Shown here one piece after another: positions 37,374-47,080 of a stretch of DNA of 60,740 nucleotides. Source of the stretch: Paenibacillus spiritus (lineage in GTDB: Bacteria; Bacillota; Bacilli; Paenibacillales; Paenibacillaceae); the NCBI RefSeq assembly GCF_008710135.1, contig NZ_VYKK01000009.1, positions 1 through 60,740 of the forward strand. Direction: 5' to 3'. Positions within the stretch are counted from its first letter, which is position 1. Each line of letters begins with the position of its first letter. The notes below the pieces were generated by a model, which made no database searches, was not told the origin of the DNA, and saw only the letters and a list, made by a program, of their open reading frames with translations. Both the position numbers and the translations under genes were made by a program.

Positions 37374-38735
37374 ATGGGCGGAGATCTCTTTTTCGATCGG
37401 GTTCCCCCGCAGAATCTGGAGGCCGAGCAGGCGGTAATCGGAGCGGTGCTGCTCCAGGATGAGGCGCTGATCGCCGCCATGGAGCGGGTGAGCACCGAAG
37501 ATTTCTACGACAAGTCGCATCAGATGATCTTTGAGGCGATGATTCAGCTCGGAGAAGAGAACCAGCCGATCGACCTGATTACCCTGACCTCAAGGCTGCA
37601 GGACCGCGGCCAACTGGAAGAAGTCGGCGGCGTCAGCTATCTGGCCAAGCTGGCCCATGCTGTGCCGACCGCGGCCAACGTGGACTATTACGCTCAGATT
37701 ATCGAAGAGAAGGCCATGCTGCGCCGGCTGATCCGGACGGCGACGCAGATCGTCAGCGAGGGCTACAGCGGGGGCGAGGACGTCTCCGATATGCTCAGCG
37801 ATGCCGAGCGGCGCATTCTAGAGATTTCGAACCGGCGCAGCGGCAGCGGCTTCATCGCCATTCGCGATGTGCTGATGCAGGTCTTCGACCGCATTGAACT
37901 GCTGCATCAGAACAAGGGACAGACTTCGGGCATCCGGTCGGGGTTCGCGGATCTTGACCGGATGACGAACGGTTTTCAGCGCAATGACCTGATTATTGTG
38001 GCAGCCCGTCCGTCCGTCGGCAAGACGGCCTTCGCGCTGAACATCGCCCAGAATGTCGGTGTACGAGAGAAGGAGACGGTGGCGATCTTCAGTCTGGAAA
38101 TGTCGGCGGCGCAGCTGGTTCAGCGTATGATCTGCGCCGAAGCCAATCTGGACGCCAACATTATGCGGACCGGGGAAGTCAAGACCGACGAGGACTGGTC
38201 GAAGCTGACGATGGGCATTGCCTCGCTGTCGGAGGCGGAGATCTATATCGACGACACCCCCGGCATCACTGTAGCGGATATCCGGGCGAAATGCCGTAGA
38301 CTCAAGAAGGAGAGGGGCCTCGGGATGATCGTCATCGACTACTTGCAGCTGATTCAGGGCCGGGGCAAGGCCGGCGAGAACCGCCAGCAGGAAGTCTCCG
38401 AGATTTCCCGTACGCTCAAGCAGATTGCCCGAGAGCTGGATGTGCCGGTAATCGCGCTCTCCCAGCTCAGCCGAAGCGTGGAACAGCGTCAGGACAAGCG
38501 GCCGATGATGAGTGACCTGCGCGAATCCGGCTCGATCGAGCAGGACGCCGACATCGTGGCGTTCCTCTACCGCGACGACTATTACAATCAGGAGACCGAG
38601 AAGAAGAACATCATCGAGATCATTATCGCCAAGCAGCGTAACGGCCCGGTGGGAACGGTGGAACTGGTCTTCATGAAGAACTTCAACAAATTCGTTAACT
38701 ACGAGCGGACGCATGCAGAACCGTTTGCCGGGTAA
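37374..38735 (+). CDS. dnaB: Replicative DNA helicase DnaB
   Basis: The 453-residue hexameric 5'-3' helicase is called DnaC in B. subtilis. The N-terminal primase-binding domain (about 1-105) is followed by the RecA-type motor with Walker A ARPSVGKTAFAL and Walker B MIVIDYLQLI. It starts just after the rplI stop codon with an ACGGAGG site and ends at a hairpin. Confidence 0.98.
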   Translation: MGGDLFFDRVPPQNLEAEQAVIGAVLLQDEALIAAMERVSTEDFYDKSHQMIFEAMIQLGEENQPIDLITLTSRLQDRGQLEEVGGVSYLAKLAHAVPTAANVDYYAQIIEEKAMLRRLIRTATQIVSEGYSGGEDVSDMLSDAERRILEISNRRSGSGFIAIRDVLMQVFDRIELLHQNKGQTSGIRSGFADLDRMTNGFQRNDLIIVAARPSVGKTAFALNIAQNVGVREKETVAIFSLEMSAAQLVQRMICAEANLDANIMRTGEVKTDEDWSKLTMGIASLSEAEIYIDDTPGITVADIRAKCRRLKKERGLGMIVIDYLQLIQGRGKAGENRQQEVSEISRTLKQIARELDVPVIALSQLSRSVEQRQDKRPMMSDLRESGSIEQDADIVAFLYRDDYYNQETEKKNIIEIIIAKQRNGPVGTVELVFMKNFNKFVNYERTHAEPFAG

Positions 38736-38748
38736 GACACGAGATGAC

Positions 38749-38795
38749 AAATTCCGAACGATTGCGCATCCTATTGCGTGATCGTTCGTTTTTGT
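38749..38795 (+). terminator. dnaB terminator with PurBox-like arms
   Basis: An inverted repeat (arms about 38756-38769 and 38775-38788, two mismatches) is followed by TTTTTG, so it can end the dnaB transcript. The arms also contain CCGAAC and its partner, resembling PurR PurBoxes, and sit 50-90 bases before the purA start site. Confidence 0.75.
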
Positions 38796-38807
38796 TTGGG
38801 TTTTCGT

Positions 38808-38836
38808 TTGACTTTGAAAAAGCCGGCTGGTACACT
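38808..38836 (+). promoter_or_regulatory. purA promoter
   Basis: TTGACT and TACACT are spaced by 17 bases. The leader of about 120 bases to purA contains a small hairpin (AGCGG with CCGCT) but no purine riboswitch that I recognise. Confidence 0.72.
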
Positions 38837-38962
38837 GATAGTTGTGCTTTAGCGGGATAAACCGCTAGGAGGGGCGACAGCGAGGCGGCGTACAGGTCCG
38901 GAAGGAACGGGAAGCCCGCTGAATAATAAGGGTGCGGCGAGGCACCTATCGGAGGAATGAAC

Positions 38963-40249
38963 ATGTCAACGGTAGTCGTCGTGGGAACACAATGGGGAGA
39001 CGAAGGCAAAGGCAAGATCACGGATTTTCTGGCAGAGCGCGCAGAAGTGGTCGCCCGTTATCAAGGGGGCAACAATGCCGGACACACGATACTGATCGAC
39101 GGAAAGAAGTACAAGCTGAGCCTGATTCCATCCGGCGTTTTTTATAAAGAGAAAATTTGCGTGATCGGCAACGGGATGGTTATCAATCCGGCGGCGCTGA
39201 TCGACGAAATCCAATATATCCATGAGAACGGCTTCGATACGGACAACCTGAAGATCAGCGACCGGGCTCATGTCATCATGCCGTACCATATGGTGCTGGA
39301 TGCCCTGGAAGAAGACCGGAAGGGCGACAACAAGATCGGCACGACCCGCAAGGGCATCGGCCCGGCTTACATGGACAAGGCGGCACGGAACGGTATCCGC
39401 ATCGCGGATCTGATGGATGCCGAAGAGTTCGAGCAGAAGCTGCGCCAGCTCATGGGCGAGAAGAATCAGGTGATTACCCAGGTCTACGGCGCCGAGGCGC
39501 TGGACGTGGAAGAGGTGCTGACGAAGTATCTGGAATATGCGGAGATCCTGCGCCCGTATGTTACCGACACTTCGGTTGTGCTCAATGATGCCATTGATGC
39601 GAACCGCAAGGTGCTGTTCGAGGGCGCCCAAGGCGTCATGCTGGATATCGACCAGGGAACCTATCCGTTCGTAACCTCCTCGAATCCGTCGGCCGGCGGC
39701 GTCTGCATCGGTTCGGGCGTAGGCCCGTCGAAGATCAAGCAGGTCATCGGCGTCGCCAAGTCGTATACGACCCGCGTTGGCGACGGCCCGTTCCCGACCG
39801 AGCTGAAGGACGAAATCGGCGATCTCATCCGCGAGACCGGTCATGAGTACGGCACCGTCACTGGCCGTCCGCGCCGGGTCGGCTGGTTCGACAGCGTCGT
39901 GGTGCGCCATGCCCGCCGCGTCAGCGGCCTGACCGGCTTGTCGCTGAACTCCCTCGACGTGCTCAGCGGCCTGGAGACGGTCAAGATCTGCACCGGCTAC
40001 AAATACCGCGGAGAGATCATCACGCACTATCCGGCCAGCCTCAAGATGCTGGCGGAGTGCGAAGCGGTCTATGAAGAGCTGCCGGGCTGGAGCGAGGATA
40101 TCAGCGGCGCAAAGACCCTCGAGGATCTGCCGGAGAATACCCGCCGGTATGTGGAGCGGGTGTCCGAGCTGACCGGGATTCCGATCGCCATCTTCTCGGT
40201 GGGACGCAACCGCGAGCAGACGAATCAGGTTCTGCCTATTTACGAGTAA
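38963..40249 (+). CDS. purA: Adenylosuccinate synthetase
   Basis: The 428-residue enzyme joins IMP and aspartate using GTP to give adenylosuccinate, the first committed step to AMP. The N-terminal P-loop-like [11 protein letters not shown] and the active-site NNAGHT are intact. I chose ATG at 38963 rather than 38957 because GGAGG is then 7 bases away. It is monocistronic between a promoter and a strong terminator. Confidence 0.97.
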   Translation: MSTVVVVGTQWGDEGKGKITDFLAERAEVVARYQGGNNAGHTILIDGKKYKLSLIPSGVFYKEKICVIGNGMVINPAALIDEIQYIHENGFDTDNLKISDRAHVIMPYHMVLDALEEDRKGDNKIGTTRKGIGPAYMDKAARNGIRIADLMDAEEFEQKLRQLMGEKNQVITQVYGAEALDVEEVLTKYLEYAEILRPYVTDTSVVLNDAIDANRKVLFEGAQGVMLDIDQGTYPFVTSSNPSAGGVCIGSGVGPSKIKQVIGVAKSYTTRVGDGPFPTELKDEIGDLIRETGHEYGTVTGRPRRVGWFDSVVVRHARRVSGLTGLSLNSLDVLSGLETVKICTGYKYRGEIITHYPASLKMLAECEAVYEELPGWSEDISGAKTLEDLPENTRRYVERVSELTGIPIAIFSVGRNREQTNQVLPIYE

Positions 40250-40296
40250 GACAAGAAGCGCGATGTGCCAGCCTGCGAGACCGGCCAAACGTATCG

Positions 40297-40325
40297 AAGG
40301 CTCCCGGCGACGGGAGCCTTTTTTT
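40297..40325 (+). terminator. purA terminator
   Basis: A 10-bp perfect stem with a GCGA tetraloop, followed by seven T residues. Confidence 0.95.
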
Positions 40326-40389
40326 GCCGTCCGGGGCGTTATAGCTCTTCCTTTTGCGGTCCATACTGGTAGGGAAGGAGGCGATCGCC

Positions 40390-41121
40390 ATGAAAATCGC
40401 AGGACGCGTGCTGACCGTCTGTCTGATTGCCGTTCTTGCCAGCACCTTGTCCATCCTGACGGCGGGCGTGGTCGTCAATGCGTATGTCCGCTCCGCGCTG
40501 TCGAGCCTCGACATCGAGCTGGATACGCCCGCCCCGGGCATCGGCGGCCTGCTTCGCACACTGGCCGGAGCGGAACCGAAGCCGGCGGCGAAGAAGGACA
40601 CGGCCGCCGGGAAGACGTCCGCAAGCGGCGCGGATAGCATATTCCCCGCAGCAGCAGCTTCTCCGTCGCCCGCGGGAGCCGGCGCGGACACGGTACCGGC
40701 AGCCACGGCCGACGCGGAGGGAGCTCCGGCGGACGCGCTGCCCGTCATGGGCGCGGTGAATGCGGATACCGGCGAAGCTTCCGGCGCAGCGGACGGCGAA
40801 GGCAGCGGAGCCTCCGGCCAGGCGGAGCCGGGCAGCGCCGGAAGCGGCGACCGGCAGCTGGTGATGACGCCGGAGAATCTGCAGGAGATGAAGAGCGGCA
40901 TTCCGTCGGGCGAGAAAGTAAGCATATTCAATATTCTGATGAAGAAGGTTCCGCAGGCAGAGATGCAGCGCATTTCCGCCGCGATGGAAGGCGGCTTGAC
41001 GGCGGCGGAGCTGGAGCAGATTCAGACGGTCATCCGCAAATATGTGACGGCCGAGGAATACGATCAATTGATGAAGCTGATCTCGTCGTCCACGGACGGC
41101 GGATACAGCGGCGGGTCGTAG
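40390..41121 (+). CDS. Unknown membrane-anchored protein downstream of purA
   Basis: The 243-residue protein has a membrane segment or uncleaved signal at about 5-30 (VLTVCLIAVLASTLSILTAG). A long low-complexity Ala/Gly/Ser/Pro linker follows (about 60-155). A conserved-looking helical C-terminal domain comes last (about 160-237), with ENLQEMKSGIPSGEKVSIF and AEMQRISAAMEGGLTAAELE. I do not recognise the family. The start at 40390 follows AAGGAGG. A terminator follows at once, so it is a single-gene unit between purA and a cell wall peptidase. An envelope role is only a guess. Confidence 0.78.
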   Translation: MKIAGRVLTVCLIAVLASTLSILTAGVVVNAYVRSALSSLDIELDTPAPGIGGLLRTLAGAEPKPAAKKDTAAGKTSASGADSIFPAAAASPSPAGAGADTVPAATADAEGAPADALPVMGAVNADTGEASGAADGEGSGASGQAEPGSAGSGDRQLVMTPENLQEMKSGIPSGEKVSIFNILMKKVPQAEMQRISAAMEGGLTAAELEQIQTVIRKYVTAEEYDQLMKLISSSTDGGYSGGS

Positions 41122-41170
41122 ACGCAAGACGATGACCCCGGCATCGGCGGCCGGACCGTTTCGAAGAAGA

Positions 41171-41212
41171 GACGCTTCCCCTGGAAATATGCGGGCGGGA
41201 AGCGTCTTTTTT
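41171..41212 (+). terminator. Terminator after the unknown membrane protein
   Basis: A 10-bp perfect stem (GACGCTTCCC with GGGAAGCGTC), a 16-base loop and six T residues. Confidence 0.9.
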
Positions 41213-41275
41213 GTGTCCAAATGAGTCCAAGGCGACAAAATACAACCCAATTTCTTCCATATGTGCAGTCATTGG

Positions 41276-41305
41276 TTGAAACCTGTCTAAACCCTGTGGT
41301 ACAGT
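41276..41305 (+). promoter_or_regulatory. Promoter of the M23 peptidase gene
   Basis: TTGAAA and TACAGT are separated by 18 bases. The leader of about 145 bases has two small hairpins (41386-41401 and 41405-41432) but no known riboswitch that I recognise. No other gene lies in the 336-base gap 41122-41457. Confidence 0.55.
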
Positions 41306-41457
41306 AGACAAGGACTTTATTTGGTTAATTTATTGTAACCTTTTGGACAACATACACAGCCTTGACGAACTCTGCATAGCAACAGGAAACGAATCCGCAC
41401 GATTCAGAACAGACCGCGGCCGCTTGCGGTCCGGGACCGATTGAAAGGGAGAGTTTC

Positions 41458-43002
41458 ATGAGAGGGTTGAATTTCATACGTAAGAACAGAAGCGCCCGCA
41501 CGGACCGGCCAGGGGAAGCCGGTTCCGGCTTCGGCCGAGCCGAAGGGGGCCCTTCTTCCGTCATGCGCCGGCGGTTCCGCTGGGCATGGGCGGCGGCTGC
41601 GGCCGCCGGAGTCGCGGTTGCGTTCGTAGCCGTCCAGGCGATGCACGAACGGTATGTGTCCGCGCACACCGTGAGCTATTACCGGGTGCTGCTGCACGGA
41701 CAGGAAGTCGGCACCCTGGAGAAGAAAGAGCAGCTGACGGCGCTGTTCGAAGCGAAGCGCCGGGAGTACCAGACGCAATATCCCGAAGAAACGATGGTGC
41801 TGCAGACCGAAGGATTTACAACAGAGGCTGCGGCTTCCTATAAACCGATGATCGACAGCGAAGCGACGCTTGAGAAGCTGGATGGCATGCTCAAGGCTTA
41901 TGCCGTAGGCGTTCAGCTTATGGTGAATGGCGAGCCTGCCGGAATTGTGAAGGATCAGGCAACGGCCCAGGCCGTTCTGGAAGCCGTGAAGCAGCAGTTC
42001 GCCGGGAACGCCGCTACGGACGCGGCCGCCAAGCCGGCGGCTGCGTCGCTGAAGAAGACGTCCGCGGGCTCTTCCGCGGCTGCGGCGGGTTCGGCTTCAG
42101 CCGGCGGCGTCGAGTCGGTGAGCATCCGCGAGAAAGTGACGGTGAAGCCGGTCAAGGCCGACCCGAACAAGGTGCTGGACGTGAAGGAGGCGGTAGCCGT
42201 CCTGACCGAAGGCAAGGAGGCTCCGCTGGTCTACACGGTGCAGGAAGGCGATACGGTCTCCGCTATCGCTTCCCGGTTCGGACTGACCCAGAAGGAGCTG
42301 TACGCCAACAACCCGGACGTCAAGGAATTGACGCTGCAGATCGGCGACCAGCTGCGGCTGACGGTTCCCCAGCCGGCCCTGACGGTGGTAAGCGTCGAGA
42401 AGGCGGCCGAGCGGCTCGTGACCGAGCCGCAGGTGGAGATTCGCACCAGCAACCAGCTGCCCAAGGGCAAGACGAAGGTCGTCCGCCCCGGCCAGACGGG
42501 ACTGAAGGAAATGCAGTACCGGCTGACCAAGGAGAACGGCGTCGTGGTCAAGGAGGAATGGCTCGGCCAGACCGTGATCCGGGCGGCGCTGCCTGAAGTG
42601 GTGTACAAGGGGACGAAGGTCGTGGGCGAAGGAACCGGTTCTTTTGCCTGGCCGGTAAGCAGCCCGTCGATCTCCAGCAGCTTCGGGGAACGCTGGGGGC
42701 GGGCGCATAAGGGACTGGACATGGTATCCGGGAACCGCACGATTATGGCGGCGGATGCGGGCGTGGTCAGTTTTGCCGGAGTCCAGAACGGTTACGGAAA
42801 TGTGGTCATCGTCAATCACCGCAACGGCTACGTCACCTATTACGGGCACTTAAGCCGGATTTCCGTCTCGGTCGGCCAGAAACTGGAGAAGGGCAGCCAG
42901 ATCGGCATTATGGGCAGCACGGGGCGTTCAACCGGCACCCATCTGCATTTTGAAATCCGCAAGAACGGAACGGCGCTGAACCCGCTGAAATTCCTGGGAT
43001 AG
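41458..43002 (+). CDS. Cell wall M23 metallopeptidase with LysM and G5 domains
   Basis: The 514-residue protein has a basic cytoplasmic start and one membrane segment (about 41-60). A LysM peptidoglycan-binding domain (YTVQEGDTVSAIASRFGLTQ, about 259-278) and a G5 domain (about 315-395) follow. The C-terminal M23 endopeptidase keeps the zinc residues in HKGLDM and HLHFEI. It should cut peptide cross-links in peptidoglycan. An Ala/Ser-rich linker lies before LysM. It is followed by walRK, whose WalR regulator controls such hydrolases in relatives. Confidence 0.94.
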   Translation: MRGLNFIRKNRSARTDRPGEAGSGFGRAEGGPSSVMRRRFRWAWAAAAAAGVAVAFVAVQAMHERYVSAHTVSYYRVLLHGQEVGTLEKKEQLTALFEAKRREYQTQYPEETMVLQTEGFTTEAAASYKPMIDSEATLEKLDGMLKAYAVGVQLMVNGEPAGIVKDQATAQAVLEAVKQQFAGNAATDAAAKPAAASLKKTSAGSSAAAAGSASAGGVESVSIREKVTVKPVKADPNKVLDVKEAVAVLTEGKEAPLVYTVQEGDTVSAIASRFGLTQKELYANNPDVKELTLQIGDQLRLTVPQPALTVVSVEKAAERLVTEPQVEIRTSNQLPKGKTKVVRPGQTGLKEMQYRLTKENGVVVKEEWLGQTVIRAALPEVVYKGTKVVGEGTGSFAWPVSSPSISSSFGERWGRAHKGLDMVSGNRTIMAADAGVVSFAGVQNGYGNVVIVNHRNGYVTYYGHLSRISVSVGQKLEKGSQIGIMGSTGRSTGTHLHFEIRKNGTALNPLKFLG

Positions 43003-43056
43003 CCGAGGTAACGATTCATGTTCATAGAGGGCCGGGTTGTCGGCCATTCGGCAAGG

Positions 43057-43092
43057 CGGGGCGTCCGAAATCCTTCGGAGGTCCCGTTTTTT
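43057..43092 (+). terminator. M23 peptidase terminator
   Basis: An imperfect stem of about 12 bp around an ATCC loop followed by six T residues, 55 bases past the stop. Confidence 0.82.
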
Positions 43093-43130
43093 GTGGAGAC
43101 CGCCCGCAGGATGTGGGCATGGAACAGATA

Positions 43131-43139
43131 TGGTAAAAT
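43131..43139 (+). promoter_or_regulatory. Possible walR promoter, extended -10
   Basis: TGGTAAAAT is an extended -10 element about 50 bases before walR. The -35 position (ATGTGG) is poor. Confidence 0.45.
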
Positions 43140-43188
43140 AGAGGGATAACAGTGGAAAACCACTTAGGGTAGAAGGGTGAAACGGTGC

Positions 43189-43923
43189 ATGATGGGCATG
43201 GGAACCATTCTGGTAGTAGACGACGAACAGCCGATTGCCGATATTCTGAAATTCAATCTTGAAAAAGAAGGGTACGAGGTCATCTGCGCCTTCGACGGCA
43301 TCAGCGCGGTTGAGCTGGCGCTGGAGAAGCGCCCGGACTTGATGCTGCTTGATCTCATGCTGCCCGGCAAGGACGGCATGGATGTGTGCCGGGAGCTGCG
43401 GTCCCGCCAGCTGGATCTGCCGATCATCATGCTGACGGCCAAGGACGGGGAGATCGACAAGGTGCTGGGCCTGGAGCTCGGCGCCGACGACTATGTCACC
43501 AAGCCGTTCAGCACACGTGAGCTGCTGGCCCGGGTGAAGGCTCAAATGCGGCGCCAGCACAAGCCGGCGGCGGCGGGGGTCCCCGCCTCTCAGCCCGAGA
43601 GCAAGAACGGCATCCGGCATTTCGGCCTGTTCATCGACACCGACATGTACACGGTATACAAAGACGGCGTGCCGCTCGATCTGACCCACCGCGAATATGA
43701 ACTGCTGTACTATCTGGTCCGCAACGCCGGGAAGGTGATGACCCGGGAGCATCTGCTACAGGCGGTATGGGGATTTGAATATTTCGGCGATGTCCGGACC
43801 GTCGATGTGACGATCCGCCGCCTGCGGGAGAAGATTGAAGAGAATCCGAGCAAGCCGGAGTATATCTTCACCCGCCGGGGTCTCGGTTATCTCATGCATA
43901 ATCCCAAAAACGGAGGGCTGTGA
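43189..43923 (+). CDS. walR: Response regulator WalR
   Basis: The OmpR-type regulator of about 244 residues controls cell wall turnover with WalK. The receiver domain has the acidic pocket VVDDEQ, the phospho-aspartate in [11 protein letters not shown], and TAKD. The winged-helix output domain starts near [14 protein letters not shown]. Starts at 43189, 43192 and 43198 are possible; AGAAGGGTGA best fits 43189. The stop overlaps walK. It leads the walRKHIJ cluster. Confidence 0.95.
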   Translation: MMGMGTILVVDDEQPIADILKFNLEKEGYEVICAFDGISAVELALEKRPDLMLLDLMLPGKDGMDVCRELRSRQLDLPIIMLTAKDGEIDKVLGLELGADDYVTKPFSTRELLARVKAQMRRQHKPAAAGVPASQPESKNGIRHFGLFIDTDMYTVYKDGVPLDLTHREYELLYYLVRNAGKVMTREHLLQAVWGFEYFGDVRTVDVTIRRLREKIEENPSKPEYIFTRRGLGYLMHNPKNGGL

Positions 43924-45752
43924 TGAGAGGCCGGTCCTTCTTTCGGACCATCCAGGCGAAGCTGATTATGGTCTACGTGCTGCTGATTCTGATTGCGATG
44001 CAGCTCATCGGGGTGTACTTCGTCAGTTCGATGAAGAATTCGCTGACCGACAACTTCACGAAGGATCTGAAGGCCCGGGCCGAAATGCTGTCGATCCTGA
44101 CGGCGGACAAGTTCGGGGCCGGAACGGGGGCCGAAGCCGAGGAGGATTCGGCGTCCGACAGTCTGCGCGGGATGGTCAACAATCTGTACATCAGCGGCGC
44201 CGAGATTCAGGTGCTGGATGCGAGCGGCAAGATTATTACGACTTCGGTGCCTTCCCAGGCCGACTATGTGGGCCGGCGCAATACGCAGACGGTAGTCAGC
44301 CGGGCGCTTCAGGGCATCAGCGACAACGAAGAATACATTATCGGCGATGACAATGTGCGCAAAAAGGTCGTCGCCAAGCCGGTCCTCTCGGACGGCAAGG
44401 TCGTCGGCGCGATCTATATCGCGGCGGACATGAAGGATCTGTACGCCACCATGAGCCGGATCAACAGCGTCTTCCTGTCCGGCATGCTGCTGGCGCTGAC
44501 GCTGACGGCCGTGCTGGGCGTCATTCTCGCCCATACGATCACACAGCCGATCAAGGAGATGACGAAGCACGCCACCGCCGTCGCCGAGGGCCGGTTCGAT
44601 ACCCGGATGCCGATCCTGGGCAATGACGAGATCGGCCAGCTGAGCCTGGCCTTCAACGATATGACCGGACGCCTCCAAGGGGCGCTTGCGCTGAATGAAG
44701 AGGAGAAGGAGAAGCTCGCCTCCATTCTGACGAACATGAGCGACGGCGTCGTAGCGACCGACGAGCAGGGCCGCGTCATTCTGATGAACCGGCGCGCCTC
44801 CCGGCTTCTGGGCACCGCCGAGCCGGAGGCGGAGGGGCAGCCGCTCGGCGAGCTGCTGCGGCTGGAGCCGGATCAGCGCGCGGGACTGGCCGAAGGCGGC
44901 GCTCAATCGGCCATGCTGCGGCTGGAGCAGGAAGAAGGCGAGCCGAACATCGTCCGGGTGACTTTCACACCGATTCACCGGCGGGAAGGCGGAGCCGCCG
45001 GAACCATCGCCGTGCTGCAGGATGTGACGGAGCAGGAGAACCTGGAGCAGTCCCGCCGCGAGTTCGTCGCCAATGTCTCGCATGAGCTGCGGACGCCGCT
45101 GACGACAATCCGCAGCTATACGGAAGCGCTGGACGACGGAGCGCTGGATGATCCGCAGCTGGCTTCCCGCTTCGTCGGCGTCATCCGCAACGAGACGGAG
45201 CGGATGATCCGGCTGGTGACGGATCTGCTGCATCTGTCGCGGTTCGACTCCAGAGAGGCGCGGCTGCGCCTGCAGCCGACCGACGTGGCGGAGATGCTGG
45301 AGGATGTCGCCGACCGTTTCTCGTTCCAGCTCCGCCAGAAGCGGATTGCAATCAGCGTTTCAGTCGGCCGCGGAACGGGAACGGCTTGGCTCGACCGGGA
45401 CCAGATCGACCAGGTTCTGGGCAATCTGGTCTCGAATGCGCTGAAGTATACGCCGGAAGGCGGCACCATCGCGCTGGAAGCGGAGATCAACGAAGAAGGA
45501 ATGCTGGCAGTAACGGTCCGCGATTCCGGGATCGGCATCCCGAAGAAGGACATCGAGCGCATCTTTGAACGCTTCTACCGGGTGGACAAGGCGCGCTCGC
45601 GCAATATGGGCGGGACGGGCCTCGGCTTGTCCATTGCCCGGGAAATTGTCAAAGCGCACGGAGGCTCCATTTCCCTGCATTCCGAGCTCGGCCAAGGCTC
45701 CAGAGTCACATTTACGCTGCCGCCGGGCAAGCCGAAGGGGGATGAAGCATGA
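43923..45752 (+). CDS. walK: Sensor histidine kinase WalK
   Basis: The 609-residue essential kinase of the WalRK system. It has two membrane segments (about 15-37 and 180-205) flanking an extracellular sensor domain, then HAMP (about 205-255), PAS (about 265-370) and the kinase core. The phospho-acceptor H is in VSHELRTPLTT, and the N and G boxes are NLVSNALKYTPEGG and GTGLGLSIA. ATG at 43923 lies 5-6 bases after CGGAGGG; a GTG at 43920 is possible. walH follows with a 4-base overlap. Confidence 0.95.
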   Translation: MRGRSFFRTIQAKLIMVYVLLILIAMQLIGVYFVSSMKNSLTDNFTKDLKARAEMLSILTADKFGAGTGAEAEEDSASDSLRGMVNNLYISGAEIQVLDASGKIITTSVPSQADYVGRRNTQTVVSRALQGISDNEEYIIGDDNVRKKVVAKPVLSDGKVVGAIYIAADMKDLYATMSRINSVFLSGMLLALTLTAVLGVILAHTITQPIKEMTKHATAVAEGRFDTRMPILGNDEIGQLSLAFNDMTGRLQGALALNEEEKEKLASILTNMSDGVVATDEQGRVILMNRRASRLLGTAEPEAEGQPLGELLRLEPDQRAGLAEGGAQSAMLRLEQEEGEPNIVRVTFTPIHRREGGAAGTIAVLQDVTEQENLEQSRREFVANVSHELRTPLTTIRSYTEALDDGALDDPQLASRFVGVIRNETERMIRLVTDLLHLSRFDSREARLRLQPTDVAEMLEDVADRFSFQLRQKRIAISVSVGRGTGTAWLDRDQIDQVLGNLVSNALKYTPEGGTIALEAEINEEGMLAVTVRDSGIGIPKKDIERIFERFYRVDKARSRNMGGTGLGLSIAREIVKAHGGSISLHSELGQGSRVTFTLPPGKPKGDEA

Positions 45753-47044
45753 AGGAACGGGTGAAGTCATGGGTCCTCCTTCTGCTCGTTATCGGCAGTC
45801 TGGTGGAGAGCTATTATCTCATTTATCGTCTGCCGGGGGCGGATTCGGCCGTCTTCTCGGCCACGACGTATATCAAGACCGACAATATGGGACCAGAACT
45901 CAAGGTCGAGGATCTGCTCTATCCGGATCAGATGATCATCCACCGGGGAGAAGACCGGCATACGCTCTTCTATCCCGGGACAACGTTCTACAATTTAATT
46001 CTGGGCCGGCTCAAGGGAAGAAGCTTCGAGAGCTTCGAGCGGCGGTCGGTCTCGGAATTCGACTGGACGCGCATCCGCAAGGAAGACCCCGGCATTGAGC
46101 TGACGTTCGGTTCCGGCATTCCGGTGCAGCTGCTGCAACGGACGATGCAGATGGCGCCGGACTCGCTGTTCGACGATGAAATTATCAGCCGCATCTGGAT
46201 TTACAGCGTCCCCAACGATTCCAAGGCGCACGCCGTCTTCTTCAGCGAGCGCGGCGATATTGTCTATGAAGCGGCCAAGGTCGATCTGACGGTCCAGGAC
46301 ATTCAGCAGCATGTCGATTTCGGCAGCGGCTGGACGCCGTATACGACGGCGGACGGGAGTTATTATGTGCCGGAGAACGATCTGCCGATGGTTGCCGCGG
46401 AGCTGCCGTCAGGGCTGTATACGATTGCCCAGATGCAGAGCAGCCTGTTCTTCGACGCGGGAAGCACCCGCTATATTCAGGAGAAGGACGGTTCGGAGAT
46501 CTACACGGACAGCAAGCGCAGCCTCCAGGTCGATCCGAAGCAGAACTGGATCAGTTACAGTGACCCGGCCGCCCTTCCCGCGGGGGAGGGCAGTCCGGCC
46601 GAGGATGTGCTGGAAGCGGTCGACTTCGTGAACAAGCACGGGGGCTGGAACGGAACGTACCGGCTTGACCGGGCGGAAGAGGGGCCGGAAGAGCGGCGGA
46701 TCGTCTTTCAGCAATATTACGGCCTGCTTCCTTACGGCTCCTTCCCGGTGCTGAATGAATCGGGGCTGCGCTACGGCTCCATGGAGCTGCTGCTTCAGCA
46801 GGGGTCGGTGGCCGGGTATGAGCGTTCGCTCATGTACGCCGATGAAGACCTGGCAGAGAAGAAGGCGGTGAAGCTCCGGGGCGGAGATGTGCTGCGGAGC
46901 CGTCTGGCGGCCCTCGCCGGTTCGGCAGGAATTCGCGCGCTTCAGCCGGGCTATCTGCCGTCGGTGCAGAACGACCGGATAATTCTGACGCCGGTCTGGA
47001 AGGTAACGTTGAAGGATGGCCGTGTGCTGGCGCTGGATCTGTAG
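45749..47044 (+). CDS. walH: WalK regulator WalH (YycH)
   Basis: The 431-residue membrane-anchored protein matches YycH. It has one N-terminal membrane segment (about 7-27) and a large extracellular domain. In B. subtilis YycH and YycI contact WalK and dampen its activity. The start overlaps the walK stop (ATGA). Sequence is poorly conserved, so the call rests partly on position. Confidence 0.9.
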   Translation: MKERVKSWVLLLLVIGSLVESYYLIYRLPGADSAVFSATTYIKTDNMGPELKVEDLLYPDQMIIHRGEDRHTLFYPGTTFYNLILGRLKGRSFESFERRSVSEFDWTRIRKEDPGIELTFGSGIPVQLLQRTMQMAPDSLFDDEIISRIWIYSVPNDSKAHAVFFSERGDIVYEAAKVDLTVQDIQQHVDFGSGWTPYTTADGSYYVPENDLPMVAAELPSGLYTIAQMQSSLFFDAGSTRYIQEKDGSEIYTDSKRSLQVDPKQNWISYSDPAALPAGEGSPAEDVLEAVDFVNKHGGWNGTYRLDRAEEGPEERRIVFQQYYGLLPYGSFPVLNESGLRYGSMELLLQQGSVAGYERSLMYADEDLAEKKAVKLRGGDVLRSRLAALAGSAGIRALQPGYLPSVQNDRIILTPVWKVTLKDGRVLALDL

Positions 47045-47080
47045 GGCGGCGGAGAGACGGGCGGGAGAGGAGAGAGAATC

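Noticed and set aside
41283..41301. WalR-like direct repeat TGTCTA-N5-TGTGGT before the M23 gene
   Set aside because: Only the TGT halves match the TGTWAH-N5-TGTWAH consensus, which is expected by chance.
41213..41457. Possible ydaO-type cyclic di-AMP riboswitch before the M23/LysM gene
   Set aside because: Such genes often have it, but the conserved GGGGACCCA-type core is missing; only simple hairpins are present.
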